A stretch of 15,948 nt of DNA, from assembly GCA_023229605.1 (NCBI GenBank), contig JALNYY010000101.1, forward strand, positions 1 to 15,948, given 5' to 3'. Shown piece after piece: positions 1-7,412 of this stretch. A program made the position numbers and the translations under genes. The notes beneath the pieces are model-generated. The model ran no database searches. It was not told the DNA's origin and saw only the letters and a program-made list of their open reading frames with translations. The first letter of the stretch is position 1. Each line of letters begins with the position of its first letter. This DNA comes from Methylobacter sp. (GTDB lineage: Bacteria > Pseudomonadota > Gammaproteobacteria > Methylococcales > Methylomonadaceae).

Positions 1-148
1 CAGATGCCGCCCGCGCATTGTCAGCGCCTGCGCCGGAATAGGCGAGAACGATAGCGTCGGTAACAAAAACATAACACCCTTTATCAATTTTTTTTGAGGT
101 CAGGGTGCTGAGTTCTTCCGGTAAAGCAACAACAATGCCGGTGATCAA
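1..148 (-). CDS. hpnG: HpnG-like hopanoid-associated nucleoside phosphorylase, N-terminal part
   Basis: The minus strand reads 49 codons from a TTG at 148 and runs off the window edge. The product begins MITGIVVALPEELSTLTSKK and continues to a SYSGAG-like turn (AYSGAGADNA). This is the N-terminal pattern of the MTA/SAH nucleosidase-like phosphorylase family to which HpnG belongs. HpnG is known to remove adenine from adenosylhopane, giving phosphoribosyl- or ribosylhopane. The TTG overlaps the TGA stop of the cyclase gene (TTGA), and there is no other in-frame ATG or GTG in the visible part and no strong Shine-Dalgarno sequence, so coupled translation is likely. The assignment relies on the N-terminus plus the position directly after squalene-hopene cyclase; another phosphorylase of the same superfamily is the alternative. 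Confidence 0.72.
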   Translation of the reverse strand, partial: MITGIVVALPEELSTLTSKKIDKGCYVFVTDAIVLAYSGAGADNARAAS

Positions 149-2199
149 TTTTTATCGCCAGGGATGGTGTGTATGCCGCTAGCCGGTAGAGAACCGGCGT
201 GGCCAGGGATGGTATGTATGCTGTAAGCCGATAGGGGCCCGGAGCGGCGATTTAGCTCGTTACGGTATCTAGCCAAGGCCCAAAGCGGGAAGAATTTGTC
301 GTAACCGTGGTATTTAAGATAGAAAACCTTGGGGAAGCCCGGAGCGGTAAAGCATTCGTCATTCCATACGCCGTCAGCTTGCTGGTTGCGCAAGATGAAG
401 TCGATGCCCGCCTTTACTTCAGGGCTGTGAGCCTCGCCTGCCGCCATCAATGCCAAAACAGCCCACGCCGTTTGGAATGCAGTGCTGAAACGATATTTTC
501 CGCTATGGCTTACATCGTGATAGCTGTAGTTGTCTTCGCCCCAGCCGCCATCGCCGCGTTGTACGCTTTTTAACCAGTGAGCGGCTTTGGTGTATAGCGG
601 GTCGTTTTTAGGCAGGCTGGTTTGTTCCAGTCCAAGCAATACCGACCAGGTGCCGTAGATGTAGTTGGTTCCCCAACGGCCAAACCATGAACCGTCTTGT
701 TCCTGTTCGCTACGGATATATTCGATAGTGCGCTCCAGCGCAGGTAAATATTCGGTATGATCCTGAGCTACTCTGGCCATCAGCATCGCGCAGCGTGCGC
801 TGACATCGGATGTAGGCGGATCTAATAATGCCCCGTGATCGGCAAAGGGGATTTCATTCAAGTAATAGTGGGTGTTGTCGACATCGAACGCACCGTAACC
901 GCCGTTTTTAGATTGCATACCGATTATCCAGCGAGTTGCACGATGTATCGATTCATCCAGATGGGGTAAGTTCGACTCTGCCATCGCGAAAGCCACGACC
1001 GCTGTATCGTCGACATCAGGGTAATGCGGGTTTTCAAATTGAAATGCCCAGCCGCCGCCCGCCAAGTCAGGCTTGGAAATTCGCCAATCGCCGGGCTCGT
1101 CTGACAGCTGTTTGCTTTTAAGCCAGTCGTAGGCGCGGGTCAGGCTTTGGCTGTTGCCGGCTTTGTCGGCTTCTTGTAATGCCAACGAGGCCAAGGCTGT
1201 ATCCCAAACCGGAGACAAGCAAGGCTGACAATAGGCATCATGCTCATTGATGACCAGTAACTTGTCGATGGCTTTTCGTGCTGTGACGACATGCGGGTGA
1301 TCGGCAGGCATGCCCAGTAGTAGCATGGCTTCATAAGCGCCGACCATTGCGGGGAAAATTCCGCCCAGACCGTCTTCGCCGTTCAGGCGTTCGATAAACC
1401 AGTCTTTGGCTTTTTGGATCGCCAATTCATGCGCTTTTTTCGGAATTAACGGACGGGTGGCCAAGCCCAGTTTATCCAAGCCCAGAAAGATTTTGTTTAA
1501 CAGCGTCCTTTCGGGGAAGTAATGCTTTTCTTCGTCGGGATGAGTGACGAAAAGCTCCAATACATTGATGTTGTTTGGGTTCTTTGCTGTCGCCTTTAAG
1601 GTGCAAAGAATAAACAGCGGCACCATAACGGTTCTGGACCAGTAGGATACTTTGTCCAAATGGAACGGAAACCAGCTGGGAAACAGCATGATTTCGACAG
1701 GAATATAAGGTACGCCGCGCCATGGCAACTGCTCAAAGGTTGCCAGTGCAATCCGCGTGAACACGTTGGCTTTTGCCGCGCCGCCCTGGCTGAGGATGTA
1801 ATTTCTTAACCGGACCATGTGTGGCGCGTCGATAGAATCTCCGGCCATTTTTAACGCGTAATAGACTTTAACGCTGCAACTGATGTCGCCCACGCCGCCG
1901 GTGAACAGCGGGTAGCTGCCGTCTTCAGATTGGCGGGGCCTTAGGTAGTTGGCGATTTTAGCCTGTAGCGATTCATCGATTTCACCCAGGTAGTGCATCA
2001 TCATGATGTACTCGGATGGAATCGTGCAGTCTGCCTCCAGTTCGAATACCCAATAGCCGTCTTTGTCCTGCAGGCTTAATAATTTGTCCTGCGCCTTGCT
2101 AATGGCCCGATTGAGACCGGATGCATAACTGTTAACAGTATTCGCTGAACTCGAAATATGGCTGCCGGTATTTATTTCTGAATTGGTTTCGTTAAACAT
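145..2199 (-). CDS. shc: Squalene-hopene cyclase
   Basis: This 684-residue enzyme cyclises squalene to hopene (diploptene) and diplopterol at the cytoplasmic membrane. The catalytic acid motif DVDDTA lies at residues 395-400. QW-type repeats are visible near residues 44-50, 429-438, 499-510, 547-556 and 606-612, the usual layout of the two alpha/alpha barrels. The ATG at 2199 has an AAGGA ribosome binding site at 2208-2212, 8 bases upstream, which overlaps the TAA stop of the squalene synthase gene. The two genes are 11 bases apart and surely co-transcribed. The normal family C-terminus (ALARYRNELN) ends near residue 650. The last roughly 32 residues are an added tail in which IHTIPG occurs twice, 15 residues apart, encoded by a DNA direct repeat. 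The stop overlaps the start of hpnG. Confidence 0.96.
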   Translation of the reverse strand: MFNETNSEINTGSHISSSANTVNSYASGLNRAISKAQDKLLSLQDKDGYWVFELEADCTIPSEYIMMMHYLGEIDESLQAKIANYLRPRQSEDGSYPLFTGGVGDISCSVKVYYALKMAGDSIDAPHMVRLRNYILSQGGAAKANVFTRIALATFEQLPWRGVPYIPVEIMLFPSWFPFHLDKVSYWSRTVMVPLFILCTLKATAKNPNNINVLELFVTHPDEEKHYFPERTLLNKIFLGLDKLGLATRPLIPKKAHELAIQKAKDWFIERLNGEDGLGGIFPAMVGAYEAMLLLGMPADHPHVVTARKAIDKLLVINEHDAYCQPCLSPVWDTALASLALQEADKAGNSQSLTRAYDWLKSKQLSDEPGDWRISKPDLAGGGWAFQFENPHYPDVDDTAVVAFAMAESNLPHLDESIHRATRWIIGMQSKNGGYGAFDVDNTHYYLNEIPFADHGALLDPPTSDVSARCAMLMARVAQDHTEYLPALERTIEYIRSEQEQDGSWFGRWGTNYIYGTWSVLLGLEQTSLPKNDPLYTKAAHWLKSVQRGDGGWGEDNYSYHDVSHSGKYRFSTAFQTAWAVLALMAAGEAHSPEVKAGIDFILRNQQADGVWNDECFTAPGFPKVFYLKYHGYDKFFPLWALARYRNELNRRSGPLSAYSIHTIPGHAGSLPASGIHTIPGDKN
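157..221. repeat. 45-base-period direct repeat with central dyad, inside the shc 3' end
   Basis: GCCAGGGATGGTGTGTATGC at 157-176 recurs at 202-221 with one difference (G to A), 19 of 20 bases identical, with a period of 45 bases. Between the copies, GCCGGT (182-187) and ACCGGC (193-198) form a 6-bp inverted repeat with a 5-base loop. Because 45 is a multiple of three, the repeat stays in frame with shc and encodes two IHTIPG units. The form suggests a small dispersed intergenic repeat that was inserted at, or expanded into, the end of the gene. No third copy was noticed elsewhere in the window. Confidence 0.8.
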
Positions 2200-2207
2200 A
2201 AGTTACG

Positions 2208-2212
2208 TCCTT
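2208..2212 (-). promoter_or_regulatory. Ribosome binding site of shc overlapping the squalene synthase stop
   Basis: On the minus strand AAGGA lies 8 bases before the shc ATG and shares its first two bases with the TAA stop of the upstream gene. Termination of squalene synthase therefore places ribosomes on the cyclase start, a typical translational coupling arrangement. Confidence 0.7.
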
Positions 2213-3311
2213 AAAGTTTTGTCTTGGCTTTTGAGGATGGTGTTGAATATGTCCAGTCGGGCGTTTTGAGTTCACGACTTGTCAGGTTGAAAAGTAAGGT
2301 AAGCATGGTGTTGCTACGTCCTGTTAAGCGGGTCGCTAGAATAGTCGCTTTAACGCTGTTGCGGGTGATTTTGACTTGGTCTGAATCGGTAAAGTCCAGG
2401 TTTTGCTTGATTTTTTTCAGGGTTAAAACGGCCATGCCCAACGCCCAAAGGCAGAAGTTACGGATGCCGGTCTCATGATTTGGAAGCAATAACGTGTATT
2501 TCAGCGCGTTATGCAAATGACCGTGAGCAATGCCGATTAAGTGTTCCAGGCCTTTTTTAAAGCTTTCGGAATGAGTTTCAGGTGTCAGGCTTTTAAGATC
2601 AAACCCTGTTTCGGTAAAAATATCCTGAGGCAGCCAGCAAACGCCGCGCCCGGCATCATCCCAAATGTCTTTTAGTATGTTGGTCATTTGTAGACCCTGG
2701 CCGAAAGACACCGACAGGGTAAGCAGTTCGTCTTTGTGTCGTGCGATTTCCGGTGAGTAATGGCAGAAAAGTTTAGCCAGCATTTCTCCCACGCAACCGG
2801 CCACGTAGTAGCAGTATCTGTCCATGTCGGCGAGCGTTGCAAGGCCGCCATGCAGGTCCTGAGCCTGGAAGATCGGCATGCCTTCAGCCATGGTTTCCAC
2901 GCAGGAAGCCAGCGCCTCGATTTGATCGGGATCAAATTTATGAGTGATTTGAATAACCCTCGGCAACACATGAATTAAGGTGTGCTCAGCGGGAATGGTC
3001 TGTTCGGAAAGTAGCGGCGCAAGTTCTACGGCAAACGGTTCTGAATTGGTTCCGGTTTTTACAATATGAATAAACTCTGAGCAAAAATATTTTTTCTGTT
3101 CAGCGGACAGGGAAACTTCATCTTCTATGGTGTCGACAATGCGGCATAACAAATAGGCGTTGGCTACCGCGCTGTACAGTTTTTCCGGCAGTTGGGGAAT
3201 GGTCAGCGCAAATGTTCTGGAGACGCCTTCAAGTAATAGCGCCTGAAATTCATCGTCAGATAATTTGCTGAGCGATTTTGGGTTGTCCAGAGATATTTGA
3301 GTTTCACTCAT
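2211..3311 (-). CDS. sqs: Squalene synthase (squalene/phytoene synthase family)
   Basis: This enzyme condenses two farnesyl diphosphates head to head and reduces the product to squalene, the substrate of the cyclase encoded just downstream. With the ATG at 3311 it has 366 residues. It shows the first aspartate-rich motif DTIED (about 60-64), YCYYVAGCVGEM (about 166-177) and the second aspartate motif in TNILKDIWDD (DIWDD about 215-219), followed by GRGVCWLPQD. The order and wording resemble single-enzyme squalene synthase more than the HpnC/HpnD pair, and no hpnC, hpnD or hpnE is seen here. There is no C-terminal membrane anchor such as eukaryotic enzymes carry. An in-frame TTG at 3410 would add 33 residues of low-complexity N/Q-rich sequence. 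I prefer the ATG because the family homology begins shortly after it, although neither start has a strong ribosome binding site. Confidence 0.9.
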   Translation of the reverse strand: MSETQISLDNPKSLSKLSDDEFQALLLEGVSRTFALTIPQLPEKLYSAVANAYLLCRIVDTIEDEVSLSAEQKKYFCSEFIHIVKTGTNSEPFAVELAPLLSEQTIPAEHTLIHVLPRVIQITHKFDPDQIEALASCVETMAEGMPIFQAQDLHGGLATLADMDRYCYYVAGCVGEMLAKLFCHYSPEIARHKDELLTLSVSFGQGLQMTNILKDIWDDAGRGVCWLPQDIFTETGFDLKSLTPETHSESFKKGLEHLIGIAHGHLHNALKYTLLLPNHETGIRNFCLWALGMAVLTLKKIKQNLDFTDSDQVKITRNSVKATILATRLTGRSNTMLTLLFNLTSRELKTPDWTYSTPSSKAKTKL

Positions 3312-3675
3312 GATATTTTTGATACCGGCCTGCGAGTTTAATTTAAGGTAATTGCTGGCAATAATAGACTGTTTGTTGGTGTTTTGCAAAGCAATGTTGT
3401 TTTGTTGCAAATATGTGAACCCGGTAACGCTGGAAAACTGTTTATTGCCAATAAAAATAGTTAGTTAGTAGTGTTTGTGTGGTATTTGTGTTGGCGGCGT
3501 GAAGTTGCGCTCCGCGCGGGCTATTTACACATGCACACTATAAAACTGGAGTCGCCAGTTAAAAGATAGTATTCTAGGCAACAATAGATAAGCGATTGTA
3601 TTATATAACAGGCTTATTGATATTCCCCGGTTCCTGTCGTTAAAAAGCAGTAGGCAGTTGTATTTTTTGGGGATA

Positions 3676-3704
3676 TTGTCAGCTTGTTGCTTTATTGATA
3701 CAAG
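3676..3704 (+). promoter_or_regulatory. Candidate sigma70-type promoter for hpnH
   Basis: TTGTCA (3676-3681, five of six matches to TTGACA) is followed after exactly 17 bases by TACAAG (3699-3704, four of six matches to TATAAT). Transcription would begin around 3711 and leave an untranslated leader of about 80 bases before the GTG at 3791. This was judged by eye only. Confidence 0.35.
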
Positions 3705-3777
3705 TTTGTCGTTCGTAGTGTGTAGTTTCAGGGCGGTCATTTTTTGTGAGCGCCATTAAGTTTATCGAAGTTTTTTT

Positions 3778-3783
3778 GGAGGG
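3778..3783 (+). promoter_or_regulatory. Ribosome binding site fixing the hpnH start
   Basis: GGAGGG lies 7 bases before the GTG at 3791, ideal spacing. It is only 1 base before the in-frame ATG at 3785 and is downstream of the GTG at 3746, so it supports 3791 as the true start. Confidence 0.75.
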
Positions 3784-3790
3784 TATGCTC

Positions 3791-4900
3791 GTGGGAGTTC
3801 CTTTACGTCAGCAGTTAACTGTAGGCAGTTATTTGATCAAGCAAAAGTTGAAAGGGGTTAAGAAATATCCTTTGGTACTGATGCTTGAGCCGTTGTTTCG
3901 TTGCAATTTGGCCTGTGCGGGCTGTGGTAAAATTGATTACTCCGATGATATTCTCGACAAGCGTCTTTCATTTGAAGAGTGCATGCAGGCTGTAGACGAG
4001 TGCGATGCGCCGATGGTTTCTATCCCAGGCGGAGAGCCGCTTATCCACAAGGAAATGCCGCAGATTGTTGAAGGAATTATTGCGCGGAAAAAATTCGTTT
4101 ACCTATGCACCAATGCGCTGTTGTTGAAAAAGAGAATTGATGATTATAAGCCATCCCCATATTTGACATTTTCAATCCATTTGGATGGCATGCAGGAAAA
4201 ACATGATACATCTGTTTGTCAGGAAGGCGTTTTTGAGCGTGCTGTTGAAGCCATAAAATTGGCGCTGGGGAAAGGTTTTAGAGTCACTGTAAACTGTACG
4301 CTGTTTCAAGGCGAAAGCTCTCAAGAAGTTGCTGATTTTCTGGATTATGCGATGGAGCTTGGTGTTGAAGGCGTGACTATCGCTCCGGGCTTCAGCTATG
4401 AACATGCGCCCCAACAGGATGTGTTTATTAAAGGCAGTGATGTCAAGGATTTATTCCGCGGTATTTTTAAAATTGGTAAAAACCGCAACTGGAAATTAAA
4501 TCATTCGTCGCTATATCTTGATTTTCTGGCAGGCAACCAAAACTACGATTGTACGCCATGGGGAAATCCGACCCGTAACGTGTTTGGCTGGCAGAAGCCT
4601 TGTTACTTGCTGGCTGATGAAGGCTATGTTTCGAGTTTCCAGGAACTTCTGGATACTACGCCTTGGGATAAATACGGCACTGTCAATAATCCTAAATGCG
4701 CAAGCTGCATGGCGCATTGCGGTTATGAGGCGACTGCGGTTGAAGATATGTTAAGTCATCCGTTGAAAGCGTTGCTAACATCTATCAGAGGTCCAAAAAC
4801 CGACGGCGCAATGGTACCTGAGGCCACTCCCGAGTATGCAAGAAAAGAGTTGTCATCAACCATTGCAGGAATTCCCGTGAGAGTGGAAATTATCGATTAA
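3791..4900 (+). CDS. hpnH: HpnH, radical SAM adenosylhopane synthase
   Basis: HpnH joins the 5'-deoxyadenosyl group of SAM to diploptene to give adenosylhopane, the first step of C35 bacteriohopanepolyol synthesis. From the GTG at 3791 the protein has 369 residues and begins MGVPLRQQLTVG, which matches how HpnH proteins usually begin. The radical SAM cluster motif CNLACAGC supplies C38, C42 and C45 for the [4Fe-4S] cluster. Also visible are SIPGGEPLIH, the SIHLDG strand and the C-terminal CASCMAHCGYEATAV segment, all typical of the family. Starting at 3746 or 3785 would add 15 or 2 residues, but the GGAGGG ribosome binding site excludes these. The gene is divergent from squalene synthase and leads the hpnM-mlaA arm, 127 bases before hpnM. 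Confidence 0.95.
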   Translation: MGVPLRQQLTVGSYLIKQKLKGVKKYPLVLMLEPLFRCNLACAGCGKIDYSDDILDKRLSFEECMQAVDECDAPMVSIPGGEPLIHKEMPQIVEGIIARKKFVYLCTNALLLKKRIDDYKPSPYLTFSIHLDGMQEKHDTSVCQEGVFERAVEAIKLALGKGFRVTVNCTLFQGESSQEVADFLDYAMELGVEGVTIAPGFSYEHAPQQDVFIKGSDVKDLFRGIFKIGKNRNWKLNHSSLYLDFLAGNQNYDCTPWGNPTRNVFGWQKPCYLLADEGYVSSFQELLDTTPWDKYGTVNNPKCASCMAHCGYEATAVEDMLSHPLKALLTSIRGPKTDGAMVPEATPEYARKELSSTIAGIPVRVEIID

Positions 4901-4941
4901 ACTGCAAGACAGAGTGGTTATTTAACGGTTTCAGAGCATCC

Positions 4942-4963
4942 AGGCCTATTATGGTATAGGCTT
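4942..4963 (+). other. Hairpin in the hpnH-hpnM gap
   Basis: AGGCCTAT (4942-4949) pairs with ATAGGCTT (4956-4963) around a TATGGT loop: an 8-bp stem containing one G-T pair. No T-run follows, so it is not a standard intrinsic terminator. It could be an RNA processing or stability element that lowers hpnM-mlaA expression relative to hpnH, or chance. Confidence 0.3.
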
Positions 4964-5027
4964 GGTAATCCTGTAGTGTTGAAAAAAGCTTAAGAATACA
5001 TATTGGTTTTTACGAGGTTTTCTGATT

Positions 5028-5645
5028 ATGGTTTTCAAAAATGTGAAATTGGCGGCTGTGTTCATGTTCTTTTTGTTTGGGACTGTGAACGCTTTTGCTC
5101 TGGATGAAGGCGGGGCAACCGCAAGGCAGGTAGTAGAGAAATTCCAGGCCGATCTTATCGACGTGATGAAGGAAGGCAAAAAACTGGGTTATGCCGGAAG
5201 ATATGAAAAACTAAAAGATCCTATTTCCAACAGCCACGATCTGACTAAAATCGCCCGCATTGTCGTCGGTAAGGAATGGGAGAAGTTATCCGAGGCGCAG
5301 CAACAAAAGCTGGTTGATGTATTCAGTCGGTTGAGTATTGCTTCTTATGCGCACAACTTTAAGGATTATTCGAAGGAATCATTTGTATTCGATTCGGAAG
5401 AAGAAACGACAAGAGGCGGTGTTGTTGTGCATTCACATTTTGTCATTCCCGGTGACAAGCCCGTTAAATTTGATTACATGTTGAAGGAAAAGGGTAACAG
5501 CTGGCGCATCATTAATATTATCGCTAACGGCGTAAGTGATTTGGCATTGAAAAGGTCCGAATACACTACCATCTTACAGCGCGAAGGCTTTGATGCTTTA
5601 ATGGCCAAGATTAACGAAAAAATTGATAATTATTCGAAACAGTAG
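5028..5645 (+). CDS. hpnM: HpnM, MlaC/Ttg2-like periplasmic lipid-binding protein
   Basis: This 205-residue protein belongs to the MlaC (toluene tolerance Ttg2D) family, soluble periplasmic carriers that shuttle phospholipids between the outer and inner membranes. The hopanoid-cluster version is called HpnM. The N-terminus is a clear signal peptide: basic residues, the hydrophobic stretch LAAVFMFFLFG and likely cleavage after NAFA (residue 24). The mature part shows the family order, with a helical N-terminal region, a central SLSIASYAHNFKDY-like segment (residues about 102-116) and a beta-rich half that reads FDYMLKEKGNSWRIINIIANGVS. The ATG at 5028 has GAGG 10 bases upstream. The mlaA start follows 5 bases after the stop, so the two are coupled. 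Its location beside hpnH suggests hopanoid or hopanoid-linked lipid transport, which is inferred. Confidence 0.88.
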   Translation: MVFKNVKLAAVFMFFLFGTVNAFALDEGGATARQVVEKFQADLIDVMKEGKKLGYAGRYEKLKDPISNSHDLTKIARIVVGKEWEKLSEAQQQKLVDVFSRLSIASYAHNFKDYSKESFVFDSEEETTRGGVVVHSHFVIPGDKPVKFDYMLKEKGNSWRIINIIANGVSDLALKRSEYTTILQREGFDALMAKINEKIDNYSKQ

Positions 5646-5650
5646 GTTTT

Positions 5651-6631
5651 ATGCCAATGAACAGACCACACAATGGCAATCGCAACGTTAAAATACAACA
5701 TACATTCTCAAGCATACTGCTAGGAGCCTCCATCACTTTGGCTGGCTGCGCAACAACAGAGGCGGCGCAGCCAGCTATAGTGAACAAGGCCGATCCTTAT
5801 GAGAGCTTTAACAGGAAAATGTTTGTTTTTAACGATACTGTTGATAATTATGTAGCTGAGCCTATTTCAAACGCCTATAAATGGATAACTCCGCAATTCA
5901 TGCAAACGGGTGTATTCAACTTCTTTAATAACCTGAAAAATGTCAATGTGGTTATCAATGATGTTTTGCAGGCTAAGTTTTCACAAAGCGCTGAAGATAC
6001 CGGAAGGCTTGCGATCAATTCAACAGTAGGCTTGGGCGGTTTGTTTGATGTAGCTAAACATGTCGGGTTGGAACAAAATGAGGAAGATTTTGACCAGACC
6101 CTGGCGGTATGGGGAGTGCCTCAGGGTTCTTATCTGGTGCTGCCTCTTTTAGGGCCGTCAACTGCGCGCGGCATTCCTGGAGCGGTATTTGATACGGCGG
6201 CAAATCCTTCCAGCTACATAGGGATGCCTGTGCAGTTAGTCTCTATGCTGAATACGCGAGCCAGTGCGGAAGGCGCATTGAAATTCATTGATGAAGCCGC
6301 GCTAGACCCTTATGTATTTACGCGTGAATCTTTCTTGCAATGGCGTAATAATCTGGCTACGGACGGAAAGTCGGAGGCGTTGGATGTAGACGGTTTTGAA
6401 GACGAGTTAAGCGGCGGCGACAAAGGCGAGGCTTCCGGGAAGAGTGCGTCCGGTGAAGCAGGCTTAAGCAACAAGCCGGGTTTTGCTCTGCGCCTGGACG
6501 CAGAGACTAATCAGTTTGAGCAGGCTTCACACTCATTTAGCAGCGCCGCCCAATCATTTGACGACACCGCCAAATCGTTTGAAGAGGCCGGCAATAAAGT
6601 GGATGAATTGAAAAAATTAAAAAAACACTGA
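5651..6631 (+). CDS. mlaA: MlaA/VacJ family outer-membrane lipoprotein
   Basis: MlaA forms a ring in the outer membrane that removes misplaced phospholipids from the outer leaflet and hands them to MlaC-type carriers. The product has 326 residues. A lipoprotein signal ends in the lipobox LAGC (C33). The VacJ signature starts with DPYESFNRKMFVFNDTVDNY (about 48-67) and continues through INSTVGLGGLFDVA and FDQTLAVWGVPQGSYLVLP to the ANPSSYI region. The start could be ATG 5651 or ATG 5657; GTAGG at the end of hpnM serves either. The family core ends near residue 240. A tail of about 85 residues follows, first rich in G, S and E, then a heptad-like stretch rich in F, S and A that ends in a lysine cluster. 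Pairing with hpnM suggests donor and carrier of one pathway. Confidence 0.9.
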   Translation: MPMNRPHNGNRNVKIQHTFSSILLGASITLAGCATTEAAQPAIVNKADPYESFNRKMFVFNDTVDNYVAEPISNAYKWITPQFMQTGVFNFFNNLKNVNVVINDVLQAKFSQSAEDTGRLAINSTVGLGGLFDVAKHVGLEQNEEDFDQTLAVWGVPQGSYLVLPLLGPSTARGIPGAVFDTAANPSSYIGMPVQLVSMLNTRASAEGALKFIDEAALDPYVFTRESFLQWRNNLATDGKSEALDVDGFEDELSGGDKGEASGKSASGEAGLSNKPGFALRLDAETNQFEQASHSFSSAAQSFDDTAKSFEEAGNKVDELKKLKKH

Positions 6632-6666
6632 TAGCGTTTTTTAATGTGAGCTACAAGGATGTGGCT

Positions 6667-7182
6667 CTAATAGTGCAATAAAGAATGGACTTCGTAATCT
6701 TTTAGTTTTTCCCTTCCTTCCAGAAAATCCAACTCCACCACAAAAGCGCATGCCTCTACCTTTGCGCCCAGTTGCTCAACTAAGTCGCAGCTCGCTTTGG
6801 CCGTTCCGCCTGTTGCCAACAGGTCATCGATTAATAAAACACGGTCATTCGCGTCAAAGGCGTCGATATGCGCTTCCAGTGTGGCCGAGCCATATTCAAG
6901 ATCATACGATACGCTTTGCACATCGTAAGGCAGTTTGCCCGGCTTTCTCAACGGTACGAACGGGAGTCCCAGTTCCCAGGCGACCAAAGAACCGAAAATA
7001 AAACCACGCGCTTCCATGCCGGCGACTACAGTGATATCCCGGCCTAAAAAAGGCTGTAGCAATTGATGGACGGCGAGCCTCAACGTGGCGGGATCTTTTA
7101 CCAGCGGTGTAATATCCTTAAAGACAATACCCGGTTTTGGAAAGTCAGGGATGTCGCGAATTTTATCTCTTAATCTATTCAT
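6667..7182 (-). CDS. apt: Adenine phosphoribosyltransferase
   Basis: Apt makes AMP from adenine and PRPP in the cytoplasm (purine salvage). The 171-residue length is standard. The PRPP-binding loop VLLIDDLLATGGTA lies at residues 115-128. The N-terminal IRDIPDFPKPGIVFKDITPL, the AGMEARGFIFG segment (54-64) and RKPGKLP (79-85) are all diagnostic. The ATG at 7182 has no obvious Shine-Dalgarno sequence. The gene converges on mlaA with a 35-base gap. Its proximity to the hopanoid genes is suggestive because HpnG releases adenine. Confidence 0.95.
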   Translation of the reverse strand: MNRLRDKIRDIPDFPKPGIVFKDITPLVKDPATLRLAVHQLLQPFLGRDITVVAGMEARGFIFGSLVAWELGLPFVPLRKPGKLPYDVQSVSYDLEYGSATLEAHIDAFDANDRVLLIDDLLATGGTAKASCDLVEQLGAKVEACAFVVELDFLEGREKLKDYEVHSLLHY

Positions 7183-7412
7183 TGTTTTGATATTTTAATT
7201 TTAAGTTAAGACGGCTTTATCGCCGGGTGTATGCTGCAATTCAACTTGTGGCTGATATGGAGGTCGATTTTGCCGGTTTATTTTAGCATTAATAACATAG
7301 CGGGATAATTGGGACTGTTTCCGGAGTTCTGAAATATAGGTTAGATTGCTCTATACTTGATGCCGGCTTCAGGCCGTGGCAGTCTTCAATGTAAGAGAGG
7401 TAGTCCAGTCTA

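Larger units (their letters stand above)
3312..3790. other. Divergent intergenic region between squalene synthase and hpnH
   Basis: These 479 bases separate the two arms of the hopanoid locus and should hold both promoters. They are AT-rich with no convincing gene; the 71-codon minus-strand frame at 3525-3740 lacks a ribosome binding site and any family features. AACTGG (3544-3549) and CCAGTT (3555-3560) make a 6-bp hairpin with a 5-base loop. On the minus strand this is followed by TTTTATAGTG, so it may be a weak terminator or a binding site next to a TATAGT -10-like hexamer. CTTGT (3683-3687) and ACAAG (3700-3704) form a further loose dyad overlapping the predicted hpnH promoter. Confidence 0.6.

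Noticed and set aside
3312..3410. TTG-initiated 33-residue extension of squalene synthase
   Set aside because: The extension is N/Q-rich, begins with TTG without a ribosome binding site, and the family homology starts after the internal ATG at 3311.
3525..3740. Minus-strand 71-codon open frame in the squalene synthase-hpnH gap
   Set aside because: No ribosome binding site before its ATG, no recognisable domain, and it lies in AT-rich promoter-type sequence.
3746..3790. Upstream GTG (3746) and ATG (3785) as starts of hpnH
   Set aside because: GGAGGG at 3778-3783 is correctly spaced only for GTG 3791, and the resulting MGVPLRQ start fits the family.
6648..6667. Hairpin GAGCTAC / GTGGCTC between the convergent mlaA and apt genes as a terminator
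   Set aside because: The stem is only 7 bp with one G-T pair and has no T-run on the 3' side of either strand; it also includes a base of the apt stop codon.
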